From NCBI RefSeq assembly GCF_000772045.1, contig NZ_CP009754.1, positions 2,294,001 to 2,358,000 on the forward strand: a stretch of DNA of 64,000 nucleotides. The letters run 5' to 3'. Origin of the DNA: Streptomyces sp. CCM_MD2014 (GTDB lineage Bacteria; Actinomycetota; Actinomycetes; Streptomycetales; Streptomycetaceae). Positions within the stretch are counted from its first letter, which is position 1. Each line of letters starts with the position of its first letter. Made by a program: the position numbers and the translations under genes. The notes under the pieces are model-generated. The model did no database searches. It saw only the letters and a program-made list of their open reading frames with translations, and was not told where the DNA came from. This document shows positions 24,159 through 33,700 of this stretch, one piece after another.

Positions 24159-25217
24159 ATGCCCGAACTGCGTGTCGTGGCCGTCTCGAATGACGGCACA
24201 CGGCTGGTGCTGAAGGCTGCGGACAGCACGGAGTACACGCTTCCGATCGACGAGCGGCTCCGGGCCGCCGTGCGCGGCGACCGTCCCCGCCTCGGCCAGA
24301 TCGAGATCGAGGTGGAGAGCCATCTCCGCCCCCGCGACATCCAGGCGCGTATACGAGCCGGCGCGACCGCGGAAGAGGTCGCGCAGATGGCCGGCATTCC
24401 CGTCGACCGCGTACGGCGCTTCGAGGGTCCCGTGCTGGCCGAGCGCGCCTTCATGGCGGAGCGGGCCCGCAAGACCCCCGTCCGCCGCCCCGGTGAGAAC
24501 TCCGGCCCGCCCCTCGGCGAGGCCGTCCAGGAGCGGCTGCTGCTGCGCGGGGCCGACAAGGACACCGTCCAGTGGGACTCCTGGCGCCGCGACGACGGCA
24601 CCTGGGAAGTCCTGCTGGTCTACCTGGTCGCGGGCGAACCGCACTCGGCGAGCTGGACGTACGACCCGCCGCGGCGCCTCGTGCAGGCCGTCGACGCGGA
24701 GGCGCGCGCGCTGATCGGCGAGTCCGACGACCTGGCCGCGCCGGAGCCCAGCTTCCCGTTCGTGCCGCGCATCGCCCGGCTGCCGCGCGACCGGCCGCTG
24801 GACCGCACCCTCGACCGGGAGCAGCGGGAGCGTCCGAGTCTGCCCCCGCCGCCGGCCGAGCCGTCCGACGACACCGCGGCCACCGCCTCGGGCGAACGCG
24901 AACGCGACTCGCTCACCAGCCTGCTGGAGGCCGTACCGAGCTTCCGGGGCGACCTGGTGGTGCCCGAGCGCGCGCCGGAGCCGGTGGAGGAGCCCGTCGA
25001 GGAGCCCGAGGTGGAGGAGCCTCCGGCACCCGCGGCGTCGGCCGGTTCCGCCTACGCGGACGTGCTCATGCCGCGCTCGGTGGCCAGCCATCGCGACCGC
25101 CTCACCGGTTCCACCGACCGTCAGGCCGAGGCCGACGGTGTCCGGCCGGGCCGCCGCGCGGCGGTGCCGAGCTGGGACGAGATCGTGTTCGGGACGCGGC
25201 GCAAGAAGCAGGAGTAG
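24159..25217 (+). CDS. sepH: Cell-division protein SepH
   Basis: 352 aa, DUF3071 family. SepH is an actinobacterial divisome protein that binds FtsZ and promotes filament assembly. The conserved N-terminal domain (MPELRVVAVSNDGTRLVL) contains a helix-turn-helix-like segment (about 60-100: RPRDIQARIRAGATAEEVAQ, GIPVDRVRRFEGP). The C-terminal half is disordered and Pro/Glu-rich, ending in a conserved short motif (VPSWDEIVFGTRRKKQE) likely to be the FtsZ- or self-interaction end. ATG 24159 follows GGGAGG. Monocistronic, ending at a hairpin. Confidence 0.92.
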   Translation: MPELRVVAVSNDGTRLVLKAADSTEYTLPIDERLRAAVRGDRPRLGQIEIEVESHLRPRDIQARIRAGATAEEVAQMAGIPVDRVRRFEGPVLAERAFMAERARKTPVRRPGENSGPPLGEAVQERLLLRGADKDTVQWDSWRRDDGTWEVLLVYLVAGEPHSASWTYDPPRRLVQAVDAEARALIGESDDLAAPEPSFPFVPRIARLPRDRPLDRTLDREQRERPSLPPPPAEPSDDTAATASGERERDSLTSLLEAVPSFRGDLVVPERAPEPVEEPVEEPEVEEPPAPAASAGSAYADVLMPRSVASHRDRLTGSTDRQAEADGVRPGRRAAVPSWDEIVFGTRRKKQE

Positions 25218-25240
25218 CCGGCTCCGACCGAGCGACCGAA

Positions 25241-25266
25241 GGGGCCGCACCGCCCGGTGCGGCCCC
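25241..25266. terminator. Bidirectional terminator sepH / sulfurtransferase
   Basis: GGGGCCGCACC / GGTGCGGCCCC, perfect 11-bp stem with loop GCCC, between convergent genes. Confidence 0.85.
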
Positions 25267-25281
25267 GACCTCCGTCTGCCC

Positions 25282-26133
25282 CTACTGCGGGTCCGGCCCC
25301 ACGGCGACCGGCCGTTCCGGATCCGACGACCACTCGGACCACGAACCCACGTACAGCGCCGCCGGAATGCCCGCCACCGCCAGCGCGAGCACCTCGTGGG
25401 CACCCGACACGCCCGAGCCGCAGTACACACCGACCGCGCCGTCCTCCGTGGCGCCCAGACTCTTGAAACGCGCCCGGAGTTCCTCGGCCGGCAGGAAGCG
25501 CCCGTCGGGGGCCACGTTGGCGGTCGTGGGTGCGGACACGGCACCCGGGATGTGGCCGCCGACCCGGTCGATCGGCTCGACCTCGCCCCGGTAGCGCTCC
25601 CCCGCGCGGGCGTCGAACAGCACCCCGGAACGGGCCAGCGCGGCGGCTTCGTCCGCGTCCAGCAGCCCCACCGCGCCCGGCTCGGGCACGAAGTCGCCCT
25701 CCGCGGGCGTCGGGACGTCCGTCGACAGCGGCCCCTCCCAGGCCGTCAACCCGCCGTCGAGGACTCGCGCGTCCGGGTGACCCGTCCAGCGCAGCAGCCA
25801 CCAGGCACGGGCCGCCGCCCACCCCTGTCCGCCGTCGTAGACGACGACCGGCCGGCGCGGCGACACGCCCGCCCGGCGCATCGCCGCGCCGAACTCCGCC
25901 ACGTCGGGCAGCGGATGCCGGCCGCTCGCGCCGGGCGCGGAGGCGAGCTCCCGGTCCAGGTCGACGTAGACGGCACCGGGCAGGTGCCCGGCCGCGTACT
26001 CGGCCCGGCCGTCGAACGGCGCGGCCCCGGCCGCCTTCGCCGTGCTCAGTTGCCAGCGGACGTCGAGCAGGACGGGCGGGTTGGCGCCCGCCAGTTCGTC
26101 GACGAGTTCGGATGCGGAGATGATGGCGTTCAT
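25282..26133 (-). CDS. Thiosulfate/3-mercaptopyruvate sulfurtransferase
   Basis: 283 aa, two tandem rhodanese domains. The catalytic Cys is in the C-terminal domain (VYCGSGVSGAHEVLAL); the N-terminal domain is structural (LLDVRWQL, LPGAVYVDLDREL, VVVYDGGQGWAAARAWWLLRW). The loop CGSGV is the type linked to mercaptopyruvate use, while thiosulfate rhodaneses usually have CRxGx[R/T]. It moves sulfane sulfur to thiophilic acceptors. ATG 26133 follows GGGGGCC; an in-frame ATG three codons upstream is possible. Confidence 0.9.
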   Translation of the reverse strand: MNAIISASELVDELAGANPPVLLDVRWQLSTAKAAGAAPFDGRAEYAAGHLPGAVYVDLDRELASAPGASGRHPLPDVAEFGAAMRRAGVSPRRPVVVYDGGQGWAAARAWWLLRWTGHPDARVLDGGLTAWEGPLSTDVPTPAEGDFVPEPGAVGLLDADEAAALARSGVLFDARAGERYRGEVEPIDRVGGHIPGAVSAPTTANVAPDGRFLPAEELRARFKSLGATEDGAVGVYCGSGVSGAHEVLALAVAGIPAALYVGSWSEWSSDPERPVAVGPDPQ

Positions 26134-26384
26134 GGCCCCCATCCTGGCGTACCGAGTGGCCGAGGCGTCGATGTCGGGCTACTCTGCCCGCCGGACAGTA
26201 CCGGTCACGAGGCGTACGGGTTCGGCCACATGCTGTACTGCCCTGGCAGGCGGGCTGCCCCACGAGCGCGACCCCGCCCGAAGCGCCGCACCGGATCCGG
26301 TACCGGCTTCGGTGCGCAAGCCGCGAGAGCCCACCGGAGCGGAAGCGGACGCACGGCCCGCGGAGGGCCGAGAAGAGGGTGACG

Positions 26385-27188
26385 ATGACCGACGCACGGG
26401 GATCGGACGGCCGGATCGGCGAGACGAACGCCCGGCCCGCGCCCGGCACACCCTGCTGGGTGAGTCTGATGGTGCACGGACCGGCCGCCACCCACGACTT
26501 CTACGGAGCCCTGTTCGGCTGGGAGTTCCGGCCGGGACCCCAGCAACTGGGCCCGTACGCGCGGGCCCTGCTCGACGGGCGCGAGGTGGCCGGCATCGGC
26601 CAACTGCCCCCGGACCGGCAACTGCCCACCGCCTGGACGCCCTACTTCGCCTCGGACGACGTCAACCGCACGGCCGAGACGGTGCGCCTGTGCGGCGGCA
26701 CGGTCGGCGTCGGTCCCCTGGACGCGGGCGAGGCGGGCCGCATGGCCATCGGTTCCGACCCGGCGGGTGCCGTCTTCGGCATCTGGCAGGCGGCCGCCCA
26801 CCTCGGCACGGCCGTCGCCGGGGTCCCCGGCACACCGGCGTGGAACGAGCTGCTGACGTACGAGACGACGGGCGTCGCCAAGTTCTACGAGACGGTGTTC
26901 GGCTTCGAACTGGCCCCCGAGACCTCCGCCGGCCGCGACTACGTCACCCTGCGCCTGGACGGCCGCCCGGTGGCCGGCATCCACGGCGTCGGCGACGCCC
27001 TGCCGCGCGACCGGGGGCCGCACTGGATGACGTACTTCGAGGTGGCCGACACGGACGCGTCCGTCAGGCGGCTCGTCGGGCTGGGCGGACATGTCCTGAC
27101 GCCCGCCCGGGACACGGCTCACGGACGGGTGGCGACGGTGGCGGATCCGGAGGGGGCGCGGTTCACGCTGTTGCGGCGTCCGCGCTGA
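26385..27188 (+). CDS. Two-domain VOC (glyoxalase-like) protein
   Basis: 267 aa with two vicinal-oxygen-chelate modules (about 20-135 and 150-265). Each has the typical beta-alpha-beta start (CWVSLMVHGPAATHDFYGALFGWEF; WNELLTYETTGVAKFYETVFGFEL) and end (DPAGAVFGIWQ; DPEGARFTLLRRP). This architecture is common in Streptomyces proteins annotated as hydroxylases or glyoxalase-like. No clear metal triad was traced, so enzymatic function is open. ATG 26385 follows AGAGG; GTG 26379 is an alternative. Confidence 0.82.
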   Translation: MTDARGSDGRIGETNARPAPGTPCWVSLMVHGPAATHDFYGALFGWEFRPGPQQLGPYARALLDGREVAGIGQLPPDRQLPTAWTPYFASDDVNRTAETVRLCGGTVGVGPLDAGEAGRMAIGSDPAGAVFGIWQAAAHLGTAVAGVPGTPAWNELLTYETTGVAKFYETVFGFELAPETSAGRDYVTLRLDGRPVAGIHGVGDALPRDRGPHWMTYFEVADTDASVRRLVGLGGHVLTPARDTAHGRVATVADPEGARFTLLRRPR

Positions 27189-27265
27189 GAAGGCGTCCTC
27201 CCCGAGAAGGCGGGCGCGTCCGGCGCTGCCGGAATACGCATGCCCGGCCCCGTGTTGGCGCGATC

Positions 27266-28141
27266 ATGACGACGAATGCCGCGGGACCCGAGGTACTGCG
27301 CTACACCGCCTTCTCCAGCACCCCCGAGGGCGGAAATCCCGCCGGTCTCGTGCTGGACGCCTCCGGTCTCGACGACGCCGGGATGCTGGGCATCGCCGCC
27401 GGGCTCGGGTACTCCGAGTCCGCGTTCCTGACCGCTCCCCCGGAGGGTTTGGGCGGCGAGGAGGGGCGGGCGTACAGCATCCGTTACTTCAGTCCCAAGG
27501 CCGAGGTTCCCTTCTGCGGGCACGCCACCGTCGCGGCGGCCGTCGCGCTCGCCGAACGGATCGGTCCGGGGGAGCTGGTGTTCGCGACGCGCGCCGGTAC
27601 CGTGCCGGTGACGGTGTCCGAGGAGGGCGGGGCGTTCCGGGCCACGCTCACCAGCGTCGAGCCGCACGTCGAGGAGGTCTCCGACGCCGACCTCGGGGAA
27701 GCGCTCGCCGCGCTCGACTGGCCGGCCGCCGATCTCGACCCGGCCTTTCCGCCCCGGATCGCGTTCGCCGGGGCACGTCACCTGGTGCTCGCGGCGGCGA
27801 CCCGCGCCCGCCTCGCGGAGCTGGCGTACGACTTCGCCCGCCTCGAAGCGCTGATGCACCGGCTGGACCTCACCACGGTGCAGTTGGTGTGGCGGGAGTC
27901 GGCCACCGTCTTCCACGTCCGTGACCCGTTCCCCGTCGGCGGTGTCGTCGAGGATCCGGCGACCGGTGCCGCGGCCGCCGCGTTCGGCGCGTACGCCCGT
28001 GAGCTGGGCCTGGTACCCGCGGACGCCGTCCTCACCCTCCACCAGGGCGAGGACCTGGGCCGCCCCGGCGAGCTCACGGTCACCCTGCGGGCGGACGACC
28101 CCCGCGTCCGGGTCGGCGGCTCCGGCACCCGCATCGGCTGA
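27266..28141 (+). CDS. PhzF-family isomerase
   Basis: 291 aa with the diaminopimelate-epimerase-like fold of PhzF. Conserved elements: TPEGGNPAGLVLDA, LGYSESAFLT (catalytic-type Glu), YFSPKAEVPFCGHATVAAA and the C-terminal DPFPVGGVVEDPATGAAAAAFGAY. PhzF proteins isomerise small metabolites; outside phenazine clusters their substrate is usually unknown, and no phenazine genes are present. It follows the VOC gene by 77 bp in the same direction. Confidence 0.9.
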   Translation: MTTNAAGPEVLRYTAFSSTPEGGNPAGLVLDASGLDDAGMLGIAAGLGYSESAFLTAPPEGLGGEEGRAYSIRYFSPKAEVPFCGHATVAAAVALAERIGPGELVFATRAGTVPVTVSEEGGAFRATLTSVEPHVEEVSDADLGEALAALDWPAADLDPAFPPRIAFAGARHLVLAAATRARLAELAYDFARLEALMHRLDLTTVQLVWRESATVFHVRDPFPVGGVVEDPATGAAAAAFGAYARELGLVPADAVLTLHQGEDLGRPGELTVTLRADDPRVRVGGSGTRIG

Positions 28142-28186
28142 GCGGCCGCTCCCCGCCCCGACGCGGAGCGTGCCCGGTCGGACGCG

Positions 28187-28837
28187 TCAGCTCGGGGAGA
28201 CGGGCAGCACGTCCGGCGACAGGGCCGCCGCCCGGGCCGTCGCGGCGGTCGTACGGCGGCGGTGGTGGCGGCGGCACAGCACCTCGTAGCCGATCTCGTC
28301 CGGGGACTGGGCGACGTCGCCGACGACCACCTGGGCGCCCTCGACGACCATGACGCCGCCGACGGTGCGGGCGTTGTGCGTGGCGCGGGCGCCGCACCAG
28401 CACAGGGCCTCGACCTGGAGCACCTCGACGCGGTCCGCGAGTTCCACCAGGCGCTGGGAGCCGGGGAAGAGCTTGGAGCGGAAGTCGGTGGTGATGCCGA
28501 AGGCGTACACGTCGACGTCGAGGTCGTCGACCACGCGCGCGAGCTGGTCGATCTGGTCCGGGGCGAGGAACTGCGCCTCGTCCGCGATGACGTAGTCCAC
28601 CCGGCCGCCCTGCGAGAGGTGGTCCACGACGTGGGCGTAGAGGTCCTGGCCGTCCCCGACCTCCACCGCGTCGGTGACGAGACCGAGCCGGGACGAGAGT
28701 TTGCCCTCGCCCGCGCGGTCGTCGCGGGTGAAGATCATGCCCGCCAGTCCGCGCGCCGAGCGGTTGTGCTCGATCTGGAGAGCCAGTGTCGACTTCCCGC
28801 AGTCCATCGTTCCGGAGAAGAACACCAGCTCGGGCAT
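28187..28837 (-). CDS. tdk: Thymidine kinase
   Basis: 216 aa, type II thymidine kinase. Phosphorylates thymidine with ATP in pyrimidine salvage. Walker A GTMDCGKST (9-17), the Walker B/base-motif DYVIADEAQFL with catalytic Glu, the lasso-type segment FGITTDFRSKLFPGS, and Zn ligands CWCGA and CRRHH are visible. The C-terminal 25 aa are extra and basic/Ala-rich. It converges on the PhzF gene and is followed downstream of the phosphodiesterase gene by 41 bp, so it may share that transcript. Confidence 0.93.
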   Translation of the reverse strand: MPELVFFSGTMDCGKSTLALQIEHNRSARGLAGMIFTRDDRAGEGKLSSRLGLVTDAVEVGDGQDLYAHVVDHLSQGGRVDYVIADEAQFLAPDQIDQLARVVDDLDVDVYAFGITTDFRSKLFPGSQRLVELADRVEVLQVEALCWCGARATHNARTVGGVMVVEGAQVVVGDVAQSPDEIGYEVLCRRHHRRRTTAATARAAALSPDVLPVSPS

Positions 28838-28878
28838 GAGGGGTTGGGCACCTTTCGGCGGTGGAGGGGCTTGCGGGG

Positions 28879-30072
28879 TCAGGAGCGTACTTCGAGCAGC
28901 GGGACGAGCTGCTCGGCGGGGGTCATCGAGCCGTGGTTGCCGACCATCGCCGACTCCTTGGGCTCGCGCTCGGAGGCGATGAGCAGGACGTCGTCGCGGG
29001 CGGCGGCGACCACGTCGCCGATGCGGGCGTACACCCGGTCGTCGATGCGGGGGCCGAACCAGCCCGCCGCGATCGCCTCGTCCCGCGAGGCCACCCAGAA
29101 CTGCTCGCCGAGCACCTCGCGCCAGCAGGTCAGCACGTCGCTCCGGGCGCCGGGGACGGCGTAGACGTGGCGGGCGCGGCCCTCGCCGCCGAGGAGGGCG
29201 ACGCCCGCCTTCAGCTCCCAGTCCTCGTCGAAGTCGATGCGGTGCTCCTCGTCGAAGGGCACGTCGACCATGCCGTGGTCGGCGGTGACGTACAGGGCAC
29301 TGCGCGGCGGCAGTTGCTCGGCGAGGCGCTGCACGAGCCGGTCGACGTGGCCGAGCTGGCCGCGCCAGGTGTCGGAGTCGACGCCGAAGCGGTGGCCGGC
29401 GCCGTCGACCTCGGCGTAGTACGTGTAGACGAGGGCGCGGTCGGCGCGGGCCAGCTGCTCGGCGGCACAGTCCATCCGGTCCTCGCCGGACAGCCGTCCG
29501 TGGAACTCGCCGCCGCTGAGCGCGACCTTGGTCAGCGGGGTGTTCGCGAAGGTCGGTGAGGAGACCTGGGCCGCGTGCACGCCCACCTCGTGGGCCAGGC
29601 CGAAGACGGTGGGGTACGGCTGCCAGGGGCCGGGCGCGGTCCAGGGCTGCCAGCGGAGCTGGTTCATCAGCGCGCCGGTGGCGGGGTCGCGCACCGTGTA
29701 GCCGGGCAGGCCGTGGGCGCCCGGCGGGAGTCCGGTGCCGACGGAGGCGAGGGAGGTCGCCGTCGTGGCCGGATAGCCGGCGGTGATGGGACGCCCGGTG
29801 CCGCCGCGCGAGCTGTCCAGGAGTGAGGTGAGGAACGGGGCGTCGTCGGGGTGCGCGCGCAGTTGCTCCCAGCCGAGGCCGTCGATCAGGAAGACGCAGT
29901 TGCGGTCGGCGGGGGTCAGCTCGGTGATGCCCGCGGTCATGCCGGGGACGCCGAGGCCGGCGGCCAGGGTGGGCAGCAGGTCGGCGAGGGACCCCGTGCC
30001 GTACTCGGGTACGGGGGCGGAGTCGACGGGGAGCGGTTCCGGGTGGGTGTCCCAGGCGGTGTGCTGCACCAT
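28879..30072 (-). CDS. Type I phosphodiesterase / alkaline-phosphatase-superfamily protein
   Basis: 397 aa. Metal and nucleophile motifs of the nucleotide pyrophosphatase/phosphodiesterase family: NCVFLIDGLGWEQLRAH, GYPATTATSLASVGTGLPPG with the nucleophilic Thr, YYAEVDGAGHRFG, YVTADHGMVDVP and GNHGSMTP. It probably hydrolyses nucleotide or lipid phosphodiesters; no signal peptide is seen, so it is likely cytoplasmic. ATG 30072 overlaps the stop of the DUF5998 gene (TGATG), implying coupling. Confidence 0.87.
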   Translation of the reverse strand: MVQHTAWDTHPEPLPVDSAPVPEYGTGSLADLLPTLAAGLGVPGMTAGITELTPADRNCVFLIDGLGWEQLRAHPDDAPFLTSLLDSSRGGTGRPITAGYPATTATSLASVGTGLPPGAHGLPGYTVRDPATGALMNQLRWQPWTAPGPWQPYPTVFGLAHEVGVHAAQVSSPTFANTPLTKVALSGGEFHGRLSGEDRMDCAAEQLARADRALVYTYYAEVDGAGHRFGVDSDTWRGQLGHVDRLVQRLAEQLPPRSALYVTADHGMVDVPFDEEHRIDFDEDWELKAGVALLGGEGRARHVYAVPGARSDVLTCWREVLGEQFWVASRDEAIAAGWFGPRIDDRVYARIGDVVAAARDDVLLIASEREPKESAMVGNHGSMTPAEQLVPLLEVRS

Positions 30073-30659
30073 CAGCGGGCGGAGTCCGCGGTCGCCTCGG
30101 AGAGGGCCTGGGCGAAGGCGAGGGCCTGGCGCACCGTCTCGGAGCCGTCGCCGGCCTCGCTGACGCGCAGGCTGAGGTCGTCGGCCGTGGAGCTGCCCGT
30201 GTAGCCGTGGTCGGCCTCGCAGTTGGGGTCGCCGCAGGCGGCCGGTTCCAGGTCGAGGCGGGAGACGGCCCCCCAGCCGATGGTCAGCACGATCTCGCGG
30301 GGCAGGGTGCCCGGCTTGTACTGCTCCGGGTTGGCGACGACGCGGCTGACGACGATGGACGAGATCCGGCCGAGCTTGACGGACTCCGTGGACGTGGTGG
30401 CGTACGGCGTCGGGGAGGTGTCGTCGGCGGCCTGCTCGTCGGTGTGGCTGACGATGAAGCGGTTGCCGGTGAGGACCAGCACGGTCACGTGCCGGCGCAC
30501 CTCGTTCTGGTCGAATGTCGTTTCCTGGTGGACCAGGTACGACCGCACGGGCTCGCCGCCCACGGCGGCCTCCACCGCCTCGGCCACGAGGGCCGGGTAG
30601 TAGCCACTGCGCTCGATCGCCGCTCGCAGCCCCTGGGTCGTCGTACTGGTCTTGGCCAT
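30072..30659 (-). CDS. DUF5998 protein
   Basis: 195 aa, conserved in actinobacteria. N-terminal alpha/beta domain (TTQGLRAAIERSGYYPALVAEAV, VRSYLVHQETTF), a strand-rich middle (VTVLVLTGNRFIVSHTDE, SSIVVSRVV) and a C-terminal acidic segment with CGDPNCEADHGYTG that could bind a metal. Function unknown. ATG 30659 is preferred over ATG 30668. Operon with the phosphodiesterase. Confidence 0.8.
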   Translation of the reverse strand: MAKTSTTTQGLRAAIERSGYYPALVAEAVEAAVGGEPVRSYLVHQETTFDQNEVRRHVTVLVLTGNRFIVSHTDEQAADDTSPTPYATTSTESVKLGRISSIVVSRVVANPEQYKPGTLPREIVLTIGWGAVSRLDLEPAACGDPNCEADHGYTGSSTADDLSLRVSEAGDGSETVRQALAFAQALSEATADSAR

Positions 30660-30762
30660 GCCGTCCATCCTACGGGGACCCGCTGACTGCGAGGGACGCT
30701 CCTGCGCTACCCGTCCCGGGCCGCGCTCGGTGTGGGGGCCGGGCTCCTCCGGCGGCGGCGGG

Positions 30763-33700
30763 TCAGTACGCCGGCATGGTCCGCGGGCCCAGGTCGTCCC
30801 TGGCGGGAGGGGGTGCGAGGCGGACGGAGGCGCCGAGGACGCTCAGGCCGTGCGGGGCGACCACGACCGGCTCCAGGGTGACGGCGACGACCTCCGGGTG
30901 ATCGTCGACCAGCCGGGAGACCCGCAGCAGCAGCTCTTCCAGGGCGGCGGCGTCGACGGGGGCCGAGCCGCGCCAGCCGAAGAGGAGGGGTGCCGTGCGG
31001 ATCGAGCGGATGAGCGAGGTGGCGTCCCGGTCGGTGACCGGGATCAGCCGGTGCGCCATGTCGCCGAGCAGCTGCGTGGCGGCGCCGGCGAGGCCGAAGG
31101 AGAGCACCGCGCCGGCCGCCGGGTCGATGACCGCCCGTACGACGGTGTCGACGCCGCGCGGGGCCATGCCCTGCACCACCGGGCGCAGCTCCGCGGGTTT
31201 TCCGAACAGCTCGGTCAACTCGGCGTAGGCACGGCGCAGCTGCTCCTCGTCCGCGAGGTCGAGGCGTACGCCTCCCAGGTCCGCGCGGTGACGCAGGTGC
31301 GGTGCGGTGGCCTTGAGGGCCACGGGGTAGCCGAGGGTCCGGGCGGCGGCCGCGGCGTCGTCGGGGGTGGGGGCGGGCAGGGCGCGGTGGACGCGGACGC
31401 CGTACCTGCCGAGCAGGTCGCAGGTCTCCCGGTCGCCGAGGGTGAGCCCCTGCCCGCGCGCGAGGAGGCCGGCTATCTGCTCGGCGGCGCCCTTCTCGTC
31501 GATGTCCTCGTACTCGGGCACCTTGCCGGGATCGGCGGCCTCGCGCCGCCACTGGGCGTAGGCGACGGCCTCGCCGAGGGCGCGGACGGCACGCTCGGCG
31601 GCGGGGTAGGCGGGGATCAGGCGGGCCCCTGCCGGGGCCGGGGCGGCGGGCTGCGACGGGGGCGGGGCGGCGGACGAGCCGGACGAAGCCGCCGCGGCCC
31701 CGCCTGGAGCGGCGTGGGGCGTGCTGCTCGGACCACCCCGGAAGGGGCTGCTCGGGGCCGCCCCAGACGGAGCGTCCGGAGCGGTCCCGGCGACGCTGCC
31801 CGGAGCAGCGCCAGAAGAGGTGCCGGGAGCGGAATCGGCGGCGGTGCCCGGAGTCGCCCGGGGCGGGGCGCCCTGAGCTGCCGGAGAGGCGGGGCCCGGA
31901 GCGGCCTGTGGGGCGGCGCCCGGAGCGGCCTGTCGGGCGGCGCCGGGAGCGGAATCAACCGTGGGGCTCGGCGCAGCCGGAGCAGCGGAGCCGGGCTCGA
32001 CCCGAGAGGCAGTGCCCGGCACAGCCGGAGGGGCCACGCCGGGAGCGGAATCAGCCGCGGCACCCGGCGCAGGCGGAGCGGCGGGGTCCGGCGCAGCCGG
32101 TGCGGTCGGGCCGGGGCCGGCCTGGGGCGCGGTGCTTGTCGCCGCCGACAGGGCCTCCGCCAGGCCGCCCAGCTCCACGTGGACCACGAGGACCGGTTTG
32201 GTGGGGACCGCGGCCGCCGCCGAGCGCAGCGCCTCGGCCAGTGCGGCGTCCCCGGCGGCCCCCTCCCCCACCGTCGGGATCGCGGTCACCACGACCGCGT
32301 CGCAGGTGTCGTCGGCCAGGGCCCTGGCCAGGGCGGCGTGGAAGTCGTCGGCCGACGCGGCGGTCGTCAGGTCCAGCGGGGGCTGCGGGCGCAGGCCCTC
32401 GGAGAGGCACGCGTCGTACGTGAGCAGCCCCAGGGACTCGGAGTTGCCCAGGATGGCCACCCGCGGTCCGGTCGGCAGCGGCTGGCGGGCGAGCAGCAGT
32501 CCCGCGTCGACCAGCTCCGTGATGGTGTCGACCCGGATCACGCCGGCCTGGCGCAGCAGCGCGGAGACCGTCGCGTGCGGCAGCCGTGTCGCCCGTACGG
32601 CGTGTCCCTGGGGTGCCACGCCGCCGTGCCGTGCGCCCTGCACGACGACCAGGGGTTTGGCCGCCGCGGTCCGCCGGGCGAGGCGGGTGAACTTGCGCGG
32701 GTTGCCGATGGACTCCAGGTACATCAGCGCGACGTCGGTGTCCGGGTCGTCGTACCAGTACTGGAGGACGTCGTTGCCCGAGACGTCGGCGCGGTTGCCG
32801 GAGGAGACGAAGGTGGAGACGCCGGTGTGGCCGGTGACTCCGCCGCCGCGCCGGTGCAGCCGGGAGAGCAGGGCGATGCCGATGGCGCCGGACTGCGCGA
32901 ACAGGCCGATCCGTCCGGGGCGCGGCATCTCGGGGGCGAGGGAGGCGTTGAGCCGCACGTCAGGGGACGTGTTGACGATCCCGAAGGCATTGGGCCCGAT
33001 GATCCGCATGCCGTACGTGCGCGCCTGGCGCACGAGGGCGCGCTGGCGTTCACGGCCCTCGGGGCCGCTGTCGGCGTACCCGGCGGAGATCACCACGAGA
33101 CCCTGCACGCCGTGCTCGCCGCACTCGGTGACGACGTCGGGGACGTGCGCGGCGGGCACGGTGACGACGGCGAGGTCGACGGGCCCGTCGATGTCGCGCA
33201 CGGAGCGGCACGCCGGGACCCCGTCGAGTGTCTTCTGTTCCTCGGGAAACGCCCTGTTCACGGCGTACAGGCGGCCCGTGTAGCCGGCGTCCCGGATGTT
33301 GCCGAGGATGCTGCGGCCGACGCCGCCCGGGGTGCGGCCGGTGCCGACGACCGCGACCGAGCCGGGCTGCAGCAGCCGCTGGACGGAACGGGCCTCCGCG
33401 CGCTGCTCGCGCCCGTACTGCACGGCGAGCGAGCGGTCGGTGGGTTCGAGACCGAACTCCAGGCGGACCACACCGTCCTCGAAGCTCCGCTTCTGGGTGT
33501 ACCCGGCGTCCATGAAGACTTTGATCATCTTGGTGTTGGCGGGCAGCACCTCGGCGGTGAAGCGGCGGATGCCGCGCTCGCGGGCGACGGCGGCGATGTG
33601 CTCCAGGAGGGCGGAGGCGACGCCGCGTCCCTGGTGGGCGTCCTGGACGAGGAAGGCGACCTCGGCCTCGTCGGCAGGTGCGGTGGCCGGTGTTCCGCCG